NCBI RefSeq assembly: GCF_900110495.1
Contig: NZ_FODX01000001.1
Coordinates: 434,001 to 498,000 of the forward strand
Direction: 5' to 3'
Length of the DNA: 64,000 nt
Source: Nitrosovibrio sp. Nv6
GTDB taxonomy: Bacteria > Pseudomonadota > Gammaproteobacteria > Burkholderiales > Nitrosomonadaceae
Below are positions 1-9,575 of the stretch, one piece after another (the first letter of the stretch is position 1; each line of letters begins with the position of its first letter). A program made the position numbers and the translations under genes. The notes under the pieces are model-generated. The model was not told the origin of the DNA, did not search any database, and saw only the letters and a list, made by a program, of their open reading frames with translations.

Positions 1-267
1 GCGAAACGCCGGCATTGCCCGGTTTCCGTTTCGCACCACAGCACGGATATATGCGAGAGGAAGCTGACGGTTACGAATCGGTGGCCCGACCTGAGTGTCA
101 TGGCAGTAGCCGCAAACCTTGGCATAAACCTCGGCGCCATCCTTCCATTCAAACCCACGGGCGTGGGAGTCCTCAGGCGCCGCCCGCGCAATGCCAGCCA
201 CCATCCCGGCCGCAAGGATCATTGCAAGCGCGAAACCCGATGCAGCAACTCGTGATTTTGCTTCCAT
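1..267 (-). CDS. c-type cytochrome, N-terminal part (runs off window)
   Basis: Open frame of 89 codons reading leftwards to the window edge with no stop. It begins at an ATG with a strong GGAGGAG ribosome binding site. The N-terminus is a typical Sec signal peptide (hydrophobic run, then GIARA-A), so the product is periplasmic. Around residues 52-56 is CGYCH, a CxxCH heme c site, followed by VGPPIRNRQLP, which resembles small monoheme cytochromes c. The distal Met ligand lies at or beyond the edge (the last residues seen are RAMPAFR, a plausible Met-ligand context). It probably acts in periplasmic electron transfer; the partner is unknown. Confidence 0.8.
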   Translation of the reverse strand, partial: MEAKSRVAASGFALAMILAAGMVAGIARAAPEDSHARGFEWKDGAEVYAKVCGYCHDTQVGPPIRNRQLPLAYIRAVVRNGNRAMPAFR

Positions 268-824
268 AATGCTCCTCCGGAGAGATACATACTGAAAACA
301 GAGCCATGCGCTCGCACGCCTCATCTCTTGAATAGCATGCGCCGTTACGCACGAGATTCTTGATGAGCTTTGTACTTTATATAGCGGCGCAACTGAAAAA
401 GCAACAGATCGACATCAAGGCGTCCAGCCATACAGGCTGGTCAGACCATCGTACCAGTGGATTTACGCAGCCATCCCGGTGAATGCCTGAAGGACGTCGC
501 ACCATCACCGCGGGCCCTATGAACCGAAGCCGGATCATATGGACGATAGCTGGCGATTATGACAAGGGTAAGGGACTGCCACATAATACCTGAACAAAAT
601 AGGATGTCCTCTTCTGTGGCGTCGAACCTCCGAAGAGCATCTGCCTGCTGGCAGGACCAGCATCAGCAGCAGGCAGAATTATGGCGTAGCGCGAACAGTA
701 CTCACCAGGATTTGTTCATGGCGAGGCGAAGAACGGATGCAGGTCAGACCAACTGGGAATAGCATCAACGAATGCTTGGCAATTTCCAGGCTGTTGCGTG
801 GAGGGCCACGCATCCACAACCGTT
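268..824. other. gene-poor stretch
   Basis: No coding frame here has a convincing start, ribosome binding site or protein-like composition. The left end must hold the promoter of the cytochrome gene that reads leftwards from position 267. I see no repeat or RNA gene. Confidence 0.5.
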
Positions 825-1151
825 TTAATCATCTTTTTTGATCTTGATGCGGTTATGGACTTTGGTAACACCTTCGACAGCTTTGGCAATGGACACGGCA
901 TTTTCCGCTTCGGCTCGGTTATCGGCGGTACCGCTCAGGACGACCACGCCATCCTTGTCCGTATCGACCTTCACATCCATTGCGCTGACGCGCTTGTCCT
1001 GGGCGAATTTTGCCTTTATTTTCGTGGTTATTATTGAATCGCTGACAAACTCTCCGACGCTGAAGGGTTCTTCGTCTGCGGAATAGCTTGCGACAGGCGC
1101 GAACAACAGGCCACTCACAAGAATAGCTGCTGCGAATTTGGTAATTTTCAT
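825..1151 (-). CDS. BON-domain periplasmic protein
   Basis: 108 aa. Signal peptide at residues 1-25 (cleavage near SYS-ADEE). One BON domain follows at about 35-105, with the usual pattern: SDSIITTKIKAKF, then V..VDTDKDGVVVLSGT, then A..VEGVTKVHNRI. BON proteins of the OsmY type bind phospholipid interfaces and protect the envelope under osmotic or other stress. The ATG is preceded by AGGAGAAG. It stands alone: the next gene on the same strand is over 550 bp downstream. The role is inferred from the family; OsmY usually has two BON domains and this protein has one. Confidence 0.88.
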   Translation of the reverse strand: MKITKFAAAILVSGLLFAPVASYSADEEPFSVGEFVSDSIITTKIKAKFAQDKRVSAMDVKVDTDKDGVVVLSGTADNRAEAENAVSIAKAVEGVTKVHNRIKIKKDD

Positions 1152-1366
1152 GACTTCTCCTTTAAAGGTTCGAAGTCGTATATTCGCTCAACAGCTCTTT
1201 CTCGTCTGTTCGCTCCCCCACATACCGAGATGCACGTGCCGTTTTTTATCTTGATAACCGGTTGCCGATCATCCATGGTCTGAAACTATTCTGGGTCTTG
1301 TGTAGCGTGGGGAGCGGAGAGCGGCTCGCGGAACCAGAACACTCTTGAATTGATATCGGTAATTAC

Positions 1367-4300
1367 TTAGAACTTCCAGCTTAAATTTGCACGTACACCG
1401 TTATCGACAATGTTGTGCAGAACCTGGCCATTGTAATAAATGCCGAGCGTGGCAGTCTTGATGATATGCATATCGAGACCCGCGGACATCACTACCGCAT
1501 CGCCAGCAATTGGCACGCCAGCAGTGGCGAAAGATGAGCCACCGGTGAAGGCGAAAGTCGAGAGCGGAGTCCTGTTGCCGAATGCATGGCGCCAGCCGAG
1601 CATACCGCGCAATGTTGTGGTCATCCTGCCGATGCTTGAGAATGTTTTCGCCGCATTAAGGCCCACTGTCGTATAAGCGGTGCCCTGATTATCCTTTGAA
1701 CTGCGTAAGGCTGCAGGTCCTCCACGTTCCTGGTAGCTGTTTGCGTCAAGGTTGACATAAGCAATCCGTGCAAACGGTTCGAGCGATATGACATTAAAGG
1801 GAAGACCGTAACCCACCTCCCCGAATACTTGGGTGGTATGGGCGGTATAGTTCGCTTTGGCATGATCCGAAAAACCGGCAAAGGTAATGTCCCGGTTGGT
1901 GTCGAGATCGTGCCACGCATACGCTGAGCCAAGGCGCAGGCCGAGCGGACCCCACTGCGTGGCTCCATAAAGCGAAACATGGTAGTTATCGCTCGAACTC
2001 GTCGAAAGCTGATTAACGTTGTAAAAGCTGTGGCTGTAGCCGGTGGCGATACCAAGGAGGAATTTATCGGCAATCAGCACGTCCCCACCGAGAAAGACCC
2101 CGCCAATATTGCGCCCTATCCGGGTCGCGTTTCCGTCACCGTCGCGGTGCCCGAAAGAGCCAAAAGCGCGGCTCCAGAAAGCGCGCCCCGTGACGGAACT
2201 CTGCTGTAACGTCTGCCCTGACAGATCCGATGTCGGCGTGCCAGCCGAGCCGAAAGCTTGCCGCATCCTGTCAGAGACGGCCTCCCGGACAAAGCGGCTA
2301 TCCTCGATCATTACCCCTTTCACACTTGCATGGCCTTCCCCGGAAAGCTTATTGAAAGCGCGCCGCGCACTCTCCTGGTCGGGCAAGTCCACGATAGCGC
2401 TGTAGATCGGATTGCCGGGACCCAGACTCTCCGCACCACTTCCGCCCGCGCATTGGTTGCGAGTACCGGCGATATCGCAAAAGCGCAGTACATCAAGATA
2501 AACATGGTTCGGATCGTAGGCAAGCCCGAGATTAATGCGAGGCAAACCCTGGGTCAATGTGTCGAACCGGCCGGTGAGACCATCAGCAGCTGTCAGAATG
2601 GTGTACCGACTGCCCGGTGCGTAAGCACCGCTAGCGGCGATAACGGAAACAGTTCCTCCCTGAATATCTGCCGAGCCCGTGGCGATAATCCGATCGCTGA
2701 CGCCATTTGGCGCAATTTCTACCTCATAGGTCGAACCGGCGAGCTGAACGTAACTGCCATTGACTGTCAGGGTTCCGATCGATTTTCCAGGCGCTATCGT
2801 ACCAGCTATGGCTGTCGTTCCCGTCCCACCATTTGCGCCAATATCGCCGCCACCTTGCAAGCGGCCGCCTGCCAGCACATCCAGCGTTCCACCCAGTTCC
2901 CCGTTTAGCACGAGAGTACCGGCATTCACTGATGTATGCCCATTAAAGCTACTTGAATCGCCTGTTAATGTCAGCACGCCTGCGCCGGTTTTATTCAGTG
3001 CGCCTGAACCGGAAATCACACCACCGTAGCTGATGCTGTCAGAACGATTAAAGGTCAGAATTCCGCTGTTGCTCACATTGCCCGAGATACTGCCAAGCGT
3101 CCCGCCATTGCCAATCTGTAGTGTTCCCGCTGTAATTGTCGTGCCCCCTACATAGGTATTGGCGCCGGTCAGAATGAGCGCGCCTGATCCGGTCTTATTC
3201 AGATTGCCGCCGCCGCTTATCGCTCCGCTCACCAGCAAATCCGTATCGGTTTGGAATCTGTCACTGGCGGTGTTGAGCGTTACACTGCGGCCCGTCGAAA
3301 ACGCCGCCGTGTTCGCCAACGTGCCCCCATTCAGAATGAGGGGACTCGACGCAGCGCCGAGGTTCGCGTCTGAACTTATCGATAGCGTGCCGGAAGTCAC
3401 AACCGTACCGCCGGTATAGGTATTGGCGCCAGTCAATTCCAGCAACGCCGTGTTGGTACCGACAACATTAAGTCCACCTGTTCCCGACAAAACACCGTTG
3501 ATCCGGGCATGACCGCTGCTGGCGCCGCCCTCAATCTGGATAGTGCGGAGCCCGCCGCCAAGATCGATTCCATTCTGGAAATCGAGCATTGCATTGTTGG
3601 ATGTGCCGAGGATAAGGCGATTGCCGTTGGGCACAAAACCACCGCTCGCCCAAGTCAGCGTAGTACCCGCACCGCCGATATCGACGATACGATCGGTATC
3701 CGAAGATTGGAAACCGCCATCACCGGTCCATTGCACTTGCCCGGCTCCTGTGCCGAGATTTCGCGTAAAGTCGCCCGAAGCGGCCGTCAGCTCAATTGAC
3801 CCGCCCGTACCAACCGCGCCATTGAACACCAGGTTGCTGCCGGACGAGAGCGCCCCCCCACTGCCCAGCTGCAGGATGCCCTGAGTCACGGTGGTCGCGC
3901 CCGTGTAGCTATTGTTTCCTGATAGTGTCATGCGGCCCATGCCGTTTCTCGTCAATGAAAGCACGTTGATGCCCGTGTTGGCCAGATCTCCCGCCAGCGT
4001 GCCACTTATGCCGTTCAAATCAAGAATGGTCGATGCGGTCAGCGTCGGAGAACTGTTCCAGGTAGTCCCCTCTCCTCCTTGCACGCCTACCGTGCTACCC
4101 ATCAATGTGTAATCGTGGGTAAGATCCGTATTGAAATAGAAAGTTGAATTCTTGTTCAATACCAGGTCCGACGCCGCCTTCGAGGTACCGAGAGCGTTAG
4201 CGTGATCCACGCGCAGGGTTCCCGCGACGACAGTGATGACGCCGCCGAAACCCAGGTTATCAGCAGCCAGAACCAGCATACCCGCCCCGTCTTTTAACAA

Positions 4301-4708
4301 GCCATCGCTGCCGCCAAGCACTGAGTTGATTATCGCCAGCGGCGCGTTGACGGTGACAGTGGGGTTGGCGCCGCCAAGCGTCAGCGTGCTGTCATTGATG
4401 ATATATCCGCTCGTGCTGAATGTAAGATTGTACGCAGCAATTGGCATGGCCAGCGTCACGCTGCCCGCTGTTCCATCGAAGATCGCATTGTCGAACGCAG
4501 GATTTTGCCACGCTTGAAAGGTCGTGCCGTTGGACCAACTTGGAGAACTTGTGTCCCAGGTTCCGCTGCCGCCGTTCCCTACTGCGGCGCCATCGGCATC
4601 CCAGGTGAGATTCTGCTGGGCGTAAACAAGCGGCATTAAAGCCGGAGCTGCCAACAATGTTACGATGATTCTCATATGAAGAGAAACGGGATTTCTGCTT
4701 TTTGTCAT
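1367..4708 (-). CDS. large autotransporter (type Va) adhesin-like protein
   Basis: 1113 aa. Signal peptide at about 1-30 (ends PLVYA-QQ). Residues about 35-650 are a Gly/Asn/Thr-rich passenger with repeated autotransporter-associated beta-strand units of the form LTGANTYTGGTTITAGTLQ, as expected for a beta-helix. The last ~270 residues form an autotransporter beta-barrel with alternating aromatic strands and end in the outer-membrane signature NLSWKF (terminal Phe). No protease or lipase catalytic motif is visible in the passenger, so surface adhesion or a structural role is more likely than enzymatic activity. It is monocistronic; the ribosome binding site is weak (AGAGAT). Confidence 0.9.
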   Translation of the reverse strand: MTKSRNPVSLHMRIIVTLLAAPALMPLVYAQQNLTWDADGAAVGNGGSGTWDTSSPSWSNGTTFQAWQNPAFDNAIFDGTAGSVTLAMPIAAYNLTFSTSGYIINDSTLTLGGANPTVTVNAPLAIINSVLGGSDGLLKDGAGMLVLAADNLGFGGVITVVAGTLRVDHANALGTSKAASDLVLNKNSTFYFNTDLTHDYTLMGSTVGVQGGEGTTWNSSPTLTASTILDLNGISGTLAGDLANTGINVLSLTRNGMGRMTLSGNNSYTGATTVTQGILQLGSGGALSSGSNLVFNGAVGTGGSIELTAASGDFTRNLGTGAGQVQWTGDGGFQSSDTDRIVDIGGAGTTLTWASGGFVPNGNRLILGTSNNAMLDFQNGIDLGGGLRTIQIEGGASSGHARINGVLSGTGGLNVVGTNTALLELTGANTYTGGTVVTSGTLSISSDANLGAASSPLILNGGTLANTAAFSTGRSVTLNTASDRFQTDTDLLVSGAISGGGNLNKTGSGALILTGANTYVGGTTITAGTLQIGNGGTLGSISGNVSNSGILTFNRSDSISYGGVISGSGALNKTGAGVLTLTGDSSSFNGHTSVNAGTLVLNGELGGTLDVLAGGRLQGGGDIGANGGTGTTAIAGTIAPGKSIGTLTVNGSYVQLAGSTYEVEIAPNGVSDRIIATGSADIQGGTVSVIAASGAYAPGSRYTILTAADGLTGRFDTLTQGLPRINLGLAYDPNHVYLDVLRFCDIAGTRNQCAGGSGAESLGPGNPIYSAIVDLPDQESARRAFNKLSGEGHASVKGVMIEDSRFVREAVSDRMRQAFGSAGTPTSDLSGQTLQQSSVTGRAFWSRAFGSFGHRDGDGNATRIGRNIGGVFLGGDVLIADKFLLGIATGYSHSFYNVNQLSTSSSDNYHVSLYGATQWGPLGLRLGSAYAWHDLDTNRDITFAGFSDHAKANYTAHTTQVFGEVGYGLPFNVISLEPFARIAYVNLDANSYQERGGPAALRSSKDNQGTAYTTVGLNAAKTFSSIGRMTTTLRGMLGWRHAFGNRTPLSTFAFTGGSSFATAGVPIAGDAVVMSAGLDMHIIKTATLGIYYNGQVLHNIVDNGVRANLSWKF

Positions 4709-4784
4709 ATCTCTAGCAGCCTATTTTTACCAAGCATTATTCAGCTTTTCCCGTTGCAAGGCTGATAAAAACTGATGCGTTTGA

Positions 4785-5405
4785 TTAAGCTGGCCGCTTA
4801 CAGAGCATATTTTTCCGGCGACGACCGAGTATGATTCCGCCAAAGCCGATGGCCAGCAGTGCAATAGTCCCCGGTTCGGGAACATCAGCCGTAATTGGTG
4901 GTTGCGAGGGTATTGGCGCTGCTACGGTCTTTTGAATCTGATAGGAACCTTCAATGCCTTTTTTCAGGTAACCCCCCATTTCCCCCATGTAGTTATTGGC
5001 ATAGTGAGTTACCCCGAGAAAATAGTTGCCAGCGTCGAGTTCCATCGAAAGCAGGGAATGGCTATACCATACGCCACTGTTATCATTAAAATCATCGTTA
5101 AATAAGAGTAAGCCGCCTGATTCGTTGAAAAGCGACAGCATGGTGTCGAAATCGGAACCTGTTGTATCTGCCTGGAAGAAGCCGCCTTCCCATTCGAAGC
5201 CGTAGACATCGGCTCCATCGCTTGCGTGAATAGCACCGATTATGGTTGCCGTATCCCAGGAAATATAGTTAGCGGTTTCGGCTGTAGTCCCTGCGTCGTC
5301 CACTTCGAGGTACAGGCTTGCATAAGCAGGATAAGCGCCTGCCAGGACAACCGCCGACGCGAGCGCTGAGCAAAATTTTCCAAATGCTGAAATGAAATTC
5401 ATCAT
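4785..5405 (-). CDS. PEP-CTERM sorting-domain protein, paralog A
   Basis: 206 aa from the first of two adjacent ATGs; the second (5402) sits at better distance from AGAGGG and may be the true start. Signal peptide ends near YASLYLE. The mature part contains DGADVYGFEW, SDFDTMLSLF and ELDAGNYFLGV, resembling bacterial pre-peptidase C-terminal (PPC-like) beta domains. The C-terminus is a clear PEP-CTERM signal: VPEPGTIALLAIGF, a hydrophobic stretch, then GRRRKN. Such proteins are processed by exosortase and linked to the envelope or exopolysaccharide; no exosortase is in this window. Frame upstream of the ATG is open only because the leader is GC-rich, and was not used. A close paralog lies just upstream at 6021-6614. 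Confidence 0.88.
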   Translation of the reverse strand: MMNFISAFGKFCSALASAVVLAGAYPAYASLYLEVDDAGTTAETANYISWDTATIIGAIHASDGADVYGFEWEGGFFQADTTGSDFDTMLSLFNESGGLLLFNDDFNDNSGVWYSHSLLSMELDAGNYFLGVTHYANNYMGEMGGYLKKGIEGSYQIQKTVAAPIPSQPPITADVPEPGTIALLAIGFGGIILGRRRKNMLCKRPA

Positions 5406-5607
5406 ATCCCTCTTCAAAATAATAATATGTAACCTGGATACAAAACGACTTGCCTTGCAACCAGGTGTAGCATTTTTCTTTTTCGCTCCTGTTTCACGAT
5501 CAGGAAACCTTCGGTTGTTACCGGGCTGATCGCTCGATCGATAACAGCTTAGCGAAGAATGCATCATACGCATTTGAAGACGCAGGCCAATTGGACTAAA
5601 GTACACC
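5245..5607. repeat. direct repeat copy A (363 bp): signal-peptide coding region plus leader
   Basis: Nearly identical to 6454-6816; I count three mismatches by eye. It covers the first ~53 codons of the PEP-CTERM paralog A and about 200 bp upstream, and therefore presumably the promoter and 5' leader. Sequence similarity drops abruptly on both sides. Confidence 0.95.
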
Positions 5608-6020
5608 TCAGGGACACATATTTCGATGGGGCGTAGAGGTACTTCCCGCCACCCTCGGCCGAGCCTCGCCATCTTTGTTGTTGCTAGTGCCTTCCGGTAT
5701 AAACTAGCGCAGACCGCAGTACCGCTTTGCAGAGATCGGAAAATTGAATACGAACCGGTGTAAAGGTCAAACTTGGGCGTATCCCCTGGAGCACAGGCAG
5801 GGAACTTACCTCTATGTTTGATGCAGACTTGCGGAGCTGGACGGTGCAGCGCTGGAAATAATTGGGGAAAGGAATTTAACGGTAAAAAAGCGCCGTGACC
5901 CCCTGTTAAATATTACAGATCCATGATTAAAGGAGCAGCACTTGCGCTTCTCCTACCCGTCCCCTGATTAACTTCGGCATGTGGGCAAAAGGTCTGCCTG
6001 TGGTCAGGAAGCGGCGCTAC
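5608..6020. other. spacer between the two PEP-CTERM paralogs
   Basis: 413 bp downstream of paralog B and upstream of the repeated leader of paralog A. No supported gene, no convincing terminator; an A/T-rich part lies around 5870-5930. Confidence 0.4.
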
Positions 6021-6614
6021 TCATAAAACCCGTTTCCGACGGCGATTGAGCATGAATCCGGCAAAGCCGATGACAAGCAGTGTCATGGTTGTCGGTTCCG
6101 GAACCTCGGCAATGATTTGCGGTTGATCGGGTAGCGGCATCGCTACAGTTTTTTGAATTTGATAGGATCCTTCAATGCCTTCTTCCCGGTAATATCTCAT
6201 TTCTCGATGGTAGTTATTGGGATAGTAAGTTATCCCGAGAAAATAGTTGCCAGCGTCGAGTTCCATTGAAACTTGGGAATAGAACGCGCCCCCACCCAGG
6301 TCGTCGTTGAAGGCAAGCAAATTGCCTGTGTAATCGAAAAGCGACAGCATGGTATCGAAATCTGAACCGTCGGTATTTGCAAAAAAGAACCCGCCTGCCC
6401 ATTCAAAACCATAGACATCCGCACCATCGCTTGCATGAATCGCGCCAGATATTGTTGCCGTATCCCAGGAAATATAGTTAGCGGTTTCGGCTGTAGTCCC
6501 TGCGTCGTCCACTTCGAGGTACAGGCTTGCATAAGCAGGATAAGCGCCTGCCAGGACAACCGCCGACGCGAGCGCTGAGCAAAATTTTCCAAATGCTGAA
6601 ATGAAATTCATCAT
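6021..6614 (-). CDS. PEP-CTERM sorting-domain protein, paralog B
   Basis: 197 aa. The signal peptide and first ~53 residues are identical to paralog A because they lie in the shared repeat. The rest has diverged but keeps the same layout: DGADVYGFEW, SDFDTMLSLF, ELDAGNYFLGI, then the PEP-CTERM tail VPEPTTMTLLVIGF followed by LNRRRKRVL. It is predicted to be exported and anchored by exosortase. The start was chosen as for paralog A (AGAGGG just upstream). Tandem duplication is evident; the conserved 5' part against the diverged 3' part suggests gene conversion or selection on the leader. Confidence 0.87.
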   Translation of the reverse strand: MMNFISAFGKFCSALASAVVLAGAYPAYASLYLEVDDAGTTAETANYISWDTATISGAIHASDGADVYGFEWAGGFFFANTDGSDFDTMLSLFDYTGNLLAFNDDLGGGAFYSQVSMELDAGNYFLGITYYPNNYHREMRYYREEGIEGSYQIQKTVAMPLPDQPQIIAEVPEPTTMTLLVIGFAGFMLNRRRKRVL

Positions 6615-6816
6615 ATCCCTCTTCAAAATAATAATATGTAGCCTGGATACAAAACGATTTGTCTTGCAACCAGGTGTAGCATTTTTCTTTTTCGCTCCTG
6701 TTTCACGATCAGGAAACCTTCGGTTGTTACCGGGCTGATCGCTCGATCGATAACAGCTTAGCGAAGAATGCATCATACGCATTTGAAGACGCAGGCCAAT
6801 TGGACTAAAGTACACC
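6454..6816. repeat. direct repeat copy B (363 bp)
   Basis: Second copy of the 5245-5607 block at an exact offset of 1209 bp, with no length difference. It holds the start of paralog B and its 200-bp leader, including TGTTA...TAACA as a short inverted repeat. Confidence 0.95.
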
Positions 6817-7695
6817 CTAAACGGCTTTTGAAGGGGCTTCAGAGCGTGTGGTTACGAGATAGAAGCATGCGGAAAATAAAATTTCTGCGTGGAACATGGA
6901 AGGGAGTTCTCTGACGGATCGAAAACCCGGTGAGAGAAGAGCAATGAAACCTGCGGTCAAGAGCTGGTCGCGAAAATGGGAAATCGGGTCTCACAAATAA
7001 CAGGCCAGAGCAGGCCCATATGGGGTAAAGTGTGTCAAACTGGACGCGTTTCGTTTGCTCGCTGGCCATATGGAGCTTATGACCGTTCCAGTACTTAAGG
7101 TATTCACCATCCTTCTGCCGGAACCGGCCATCAACTCGTTCGCCCGGGGAAAAGCGCCGAAGTTTTAGCGGTAAGCTCTACACATTAAACGTTACACGCT
7201 TGATGAGGTGGATATCGACGAACTGATCGTGCGCCTATCACCTATTTCGACGGGGCGGAACGATAACTTCCAGTACTATGCCCCAGACAAACCATATTCG
7301 ATCTCTGGTTAGAGCCTCGCGGGATAAACCGAGAGATCCGGTACACCCACCTCAGGGCCTCAGTGAAGCCTTGCGGCGCCCGAATAACGCGCGAGGAGTC
7401 CAGCCGCATCCATCCCTGCCCTGCTGGCCATATGTATCCCAGCCTGGATGTCGATACTATCGGAGGACGGATGCAGAACAAGGAGGTGGAAGTGATGGGC
7501 AATCGCCGCCTGGGTGGCGGAATCCGGAAGCCGACGGCGTCTGGTAGTAAGCCATGACAAAACAGCCAGCAATAGCCTGACCGAAGGTCTGTCATGTTTT
7601 GATCTTGAATTTTGCACTGAATTTTCCGTGGGGAGCAATGCTGGTTTTGTCATGTTGGAGTAAAAACTCAATCCTTTCGGTAACATTAACTATAA
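6817..7695. other. gene-poor stretch, possibly decayed coding sequence
   Basis: No frame here is convincing. Several overlapping frames on both strands reach 60-115 codons, but none has a recognisable domain or a good ribosome binding site. Around 7190-7300 the + strand reads KRYTLDEVDIDELIVRLSPI and continues with protein-like residues before a stop, which hints at a gene fragment. Its family is not recognised. Confidence 0.35.
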
Positions 7696-7710
7696 TGAGA
7701 ATGATTGTCA
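7696..7710. promoter_or_regulatory. Fur-box-like operator
   Basis: TGAGAATGATTGTCA matches the 7-1-7 Fur consensus TGATAATNATTATCA at 12 of the 14 specified bases and is itself nearly palindromic. Upstream is AT-rich (TAACATTAACTATAA). To the right, a TTG-initiated frame of 65 codons (7730-7927) follows but resembles no known iron gene. To the left is the decayed stretch. The site may be left from a lost iron-uptake gene or may drive a short transcript. Confidence 0.5.
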
Positions 7711-7850
7711 ATACTATTTACCGTTGTGATTGGGGGACTTGCTCAGTGTAACTCAAGAAAACACCTCGACTATGGCTCCCGCTGCAAAAGACCGATCCAG
7801 GTTTTCCTCAGTCGTAGCCGGTTCCTTATCAAGCCGTCCATCGCGATCCG

Positions 7851-8108
7851 TTAATACCGATCGAGCGGAGCGGGCCCCGAATCCGGGTGTTCGTTTCTGG
7901 CATCGTGGTGAGGTTCGGTTCCGGTAACCGATTTCGCTTCCTCATGCGTTTCCTGTTTCTTATTAGATCGATTTTCTATTTTTTCTTCCGCTCTGTTCCC
8001 ATGAGTCTCTTCGCTCACGAGAACGCTTTCGTCCGATTCGTCGGGTGATTGCTCCTGAACGTTATTGTCCTTCAATTCATCATCGTTGGTTTTCGGCGGA
8101 TTGTTCAT
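7851..8108 (-). CDS. small acidic, hydrophilic, probably disordered protein
   Basis: 85 aa from MNNPPKTNDDEL. Extremely rich in Glu, Asp, Asn, Ser and Lys with almost no hydrophobic residues, no Cys and no signal peptide. This composition is typical of intrinsically disordered stress or hydration proteins, but I recognise no family. A longer frame begins at 8204, but the extra 32 residues look unlike the rest. The ribosome binding site is weak (AGGGG). It is divergent from the DUF4142 gene. Confidence 0.55.
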   Translation of the reverse strand: MNNPPKTNDDELKDNNVQEQSPDESDESVLVSEETHGNRAEEKIENRSNKKQETHEEAKSVTGTEPHHDARNEHPDSGPAPLDRY

Positions 8109-8448
8109 TGATAACCCCTGCAAAAGTTGCGTATCGGCAATAGCGCCAACTTTATTTTCCTGAATCAGGGCTACTCGTTCAGTGCGATAGCGCACAACAC
8201 ACATGGCTCAATTGCCGCCTCCGGAAGAGTAGAGGGAAAGAAAACAGGATCACTCCCTCAGTTGAATGACGGACGCTCCTCTGACAAATGCTTTCTCCTT
8301 TAATTTTGTTCCTGATTTTTCCTGAAATAGGCTTTTTATGTCTGGTAGCGAACAGAAGCTTCACGCCCCACACCCCCATTATTGCCGAGTCAGCGTTTTA
8401 TTGACGAGCTGACCATTCTGTAACACATCATATTAAGGAGAAGAATCA

Positions 8449-8985
8449 ATGAAAAATTTACTCATATTAACAATTGCCCTGATGCTCCCTGCGTTTACCG
8501 CTACGGCCCAAACGGGGGATAAGAAAGGTGATCTCAATGACGCTGAAATTGCCCACATTGTGGTTACCGCCAACAACGTAGATATTGAAGCCGGTAATCT
8601 TGCAAAGAAAAAAGCATCTCATGAGGATGTCAAGGCGTATGCCCATCGAATGGTTGCCGACCATACCGACGTCAACCAGCAAGCGAAGGACCTGGTAAAA
8701 AAACTCAATGTGACACCCAAGGATAACAAGATCAGTCAGAGCCTGAAGGATGACGGCAAGGCGAATCTCGATAAATTGAAAGAGCTGAGCGGCAAGGAAT
8801 TCGATGCAGCCTATATCGACGGCGAAATAGCCCTTCATAAAAAGGTAATCGATGTGGCCGACAACAAGCTGGTGCCCAACGTCAAGAACGAGGAGCTGAA
8901 AGCCTTACTGATCAAGGTACGCCCAGCGTTCGTTTCGCACCTGGAACACGCCCAGAAAATCCAGCCCACAATCGGCGATAAGTAA
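8449..8985 (+). CDS. DUF4142-family exported protein
   Basis: 178 aa with a good ribosome binding site (AAGGAGAAG). Signal peptide at 1-20 (ends ATAQTGD). Residues 28-172 match the DUF4142 ferritin-like helical domain: NDAEIAHIVVTANNVDIEAG, ASHEDVKAYAHRMVADHT, EFDAAYIDGEIALHKKVID and a closing LEHAQKI. Members are periplasmic or outer-membrane proteins commonly seen in stress-related gene sets; the molecular function is unknown. Monocistronic. The 340-bp upstream region (8109-8448) holds its promoter and nothing else I can support. Confidence 0.9.
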   Translation: MKNLLILTIALMLPAFTATAQTGDKKGDLNDAEIAHIVVTANNVDIEAGNLAKKKASHEDVKAYAHRMVADHTDVNQQAKDLVKKLNVTPKDNKISQSLKDDGKANLDKLKELSGKEFDAAYIDGEIALHKKVIDVADNKLVPNVKNEELKALLIKVRPAFVSHLEHAQKIQPTIGDK

Positions 8986-9575
8986 TAAAGCAAATTACGG
9001 CAGGATCCTGCTCTGCTGAGGATTTCCGTGTCCCATGCGGCAAATCTTCAGGGTGGAGTGGAATGTTGCGCAGCCATACGCAGCATTCTCCTCCCTAAGG
9101 GCGCATTCGTATCATGCGTAAATCCAAAAATTATCATCAATCTCAAGTATGGCCGCGTTTACAAGCTCATCCGGAAAAACCTGGCGAATTTTCCATGCTG
9201 ATAATGGAAAACAATTTCATCTACGCGAAGAAATCATAGAACAGATCCTTGTCCCGCTTACAGCCGATTCATTTTTTATTCCGCCAACAGGTATAGCGCA
9301 TATGTTTTTTTTCGTACCCGCTTTGAACGTTGAAACGACTCTACAGGGTCTGGCGCATTCGGAGGTGGGATGACTGAAGTTCAGGCAGAGCCAATTTACG
9401 AATTGCACGCTAAGAGGAACCGTTACCACCAGCGCGACAGTCATCAACTTTATCGTAGCCAATAACCGTGTACTTCGAGTACTGGAGACATCAGCTGGAA
9501 ACAATTGCGAAACCGGATGCGAGGCAGCGTCAGCATTTTATCTCTGGTCGCGCCTCGCCATTGGTTAAGATAAAA
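8986..9575. other. gene-poor stretch
   Basis: Holds GCAGGATCCTGC, a perfect 12-bp palindrome near 9001-9012, without a T-run. A 74-codon + frame (9149-9373) starting MAAFTSSSGKTWRIF has no ribosome binding site and no recognisable family; I do not call it. Confidence 0.35.

Noticed and set aside
7242-7686. Overlapping frames of 108 and 117 codons on the minus strand
   Set aside because: They overlap one another in different frames, have no ribosome binding site, and no known motif.
9149-9373. 74-codon frame in the gene-poor region
   Set aside because: No ribosome binding site, no recognisable domain, and an overlapping frame of similar length on the other strand.
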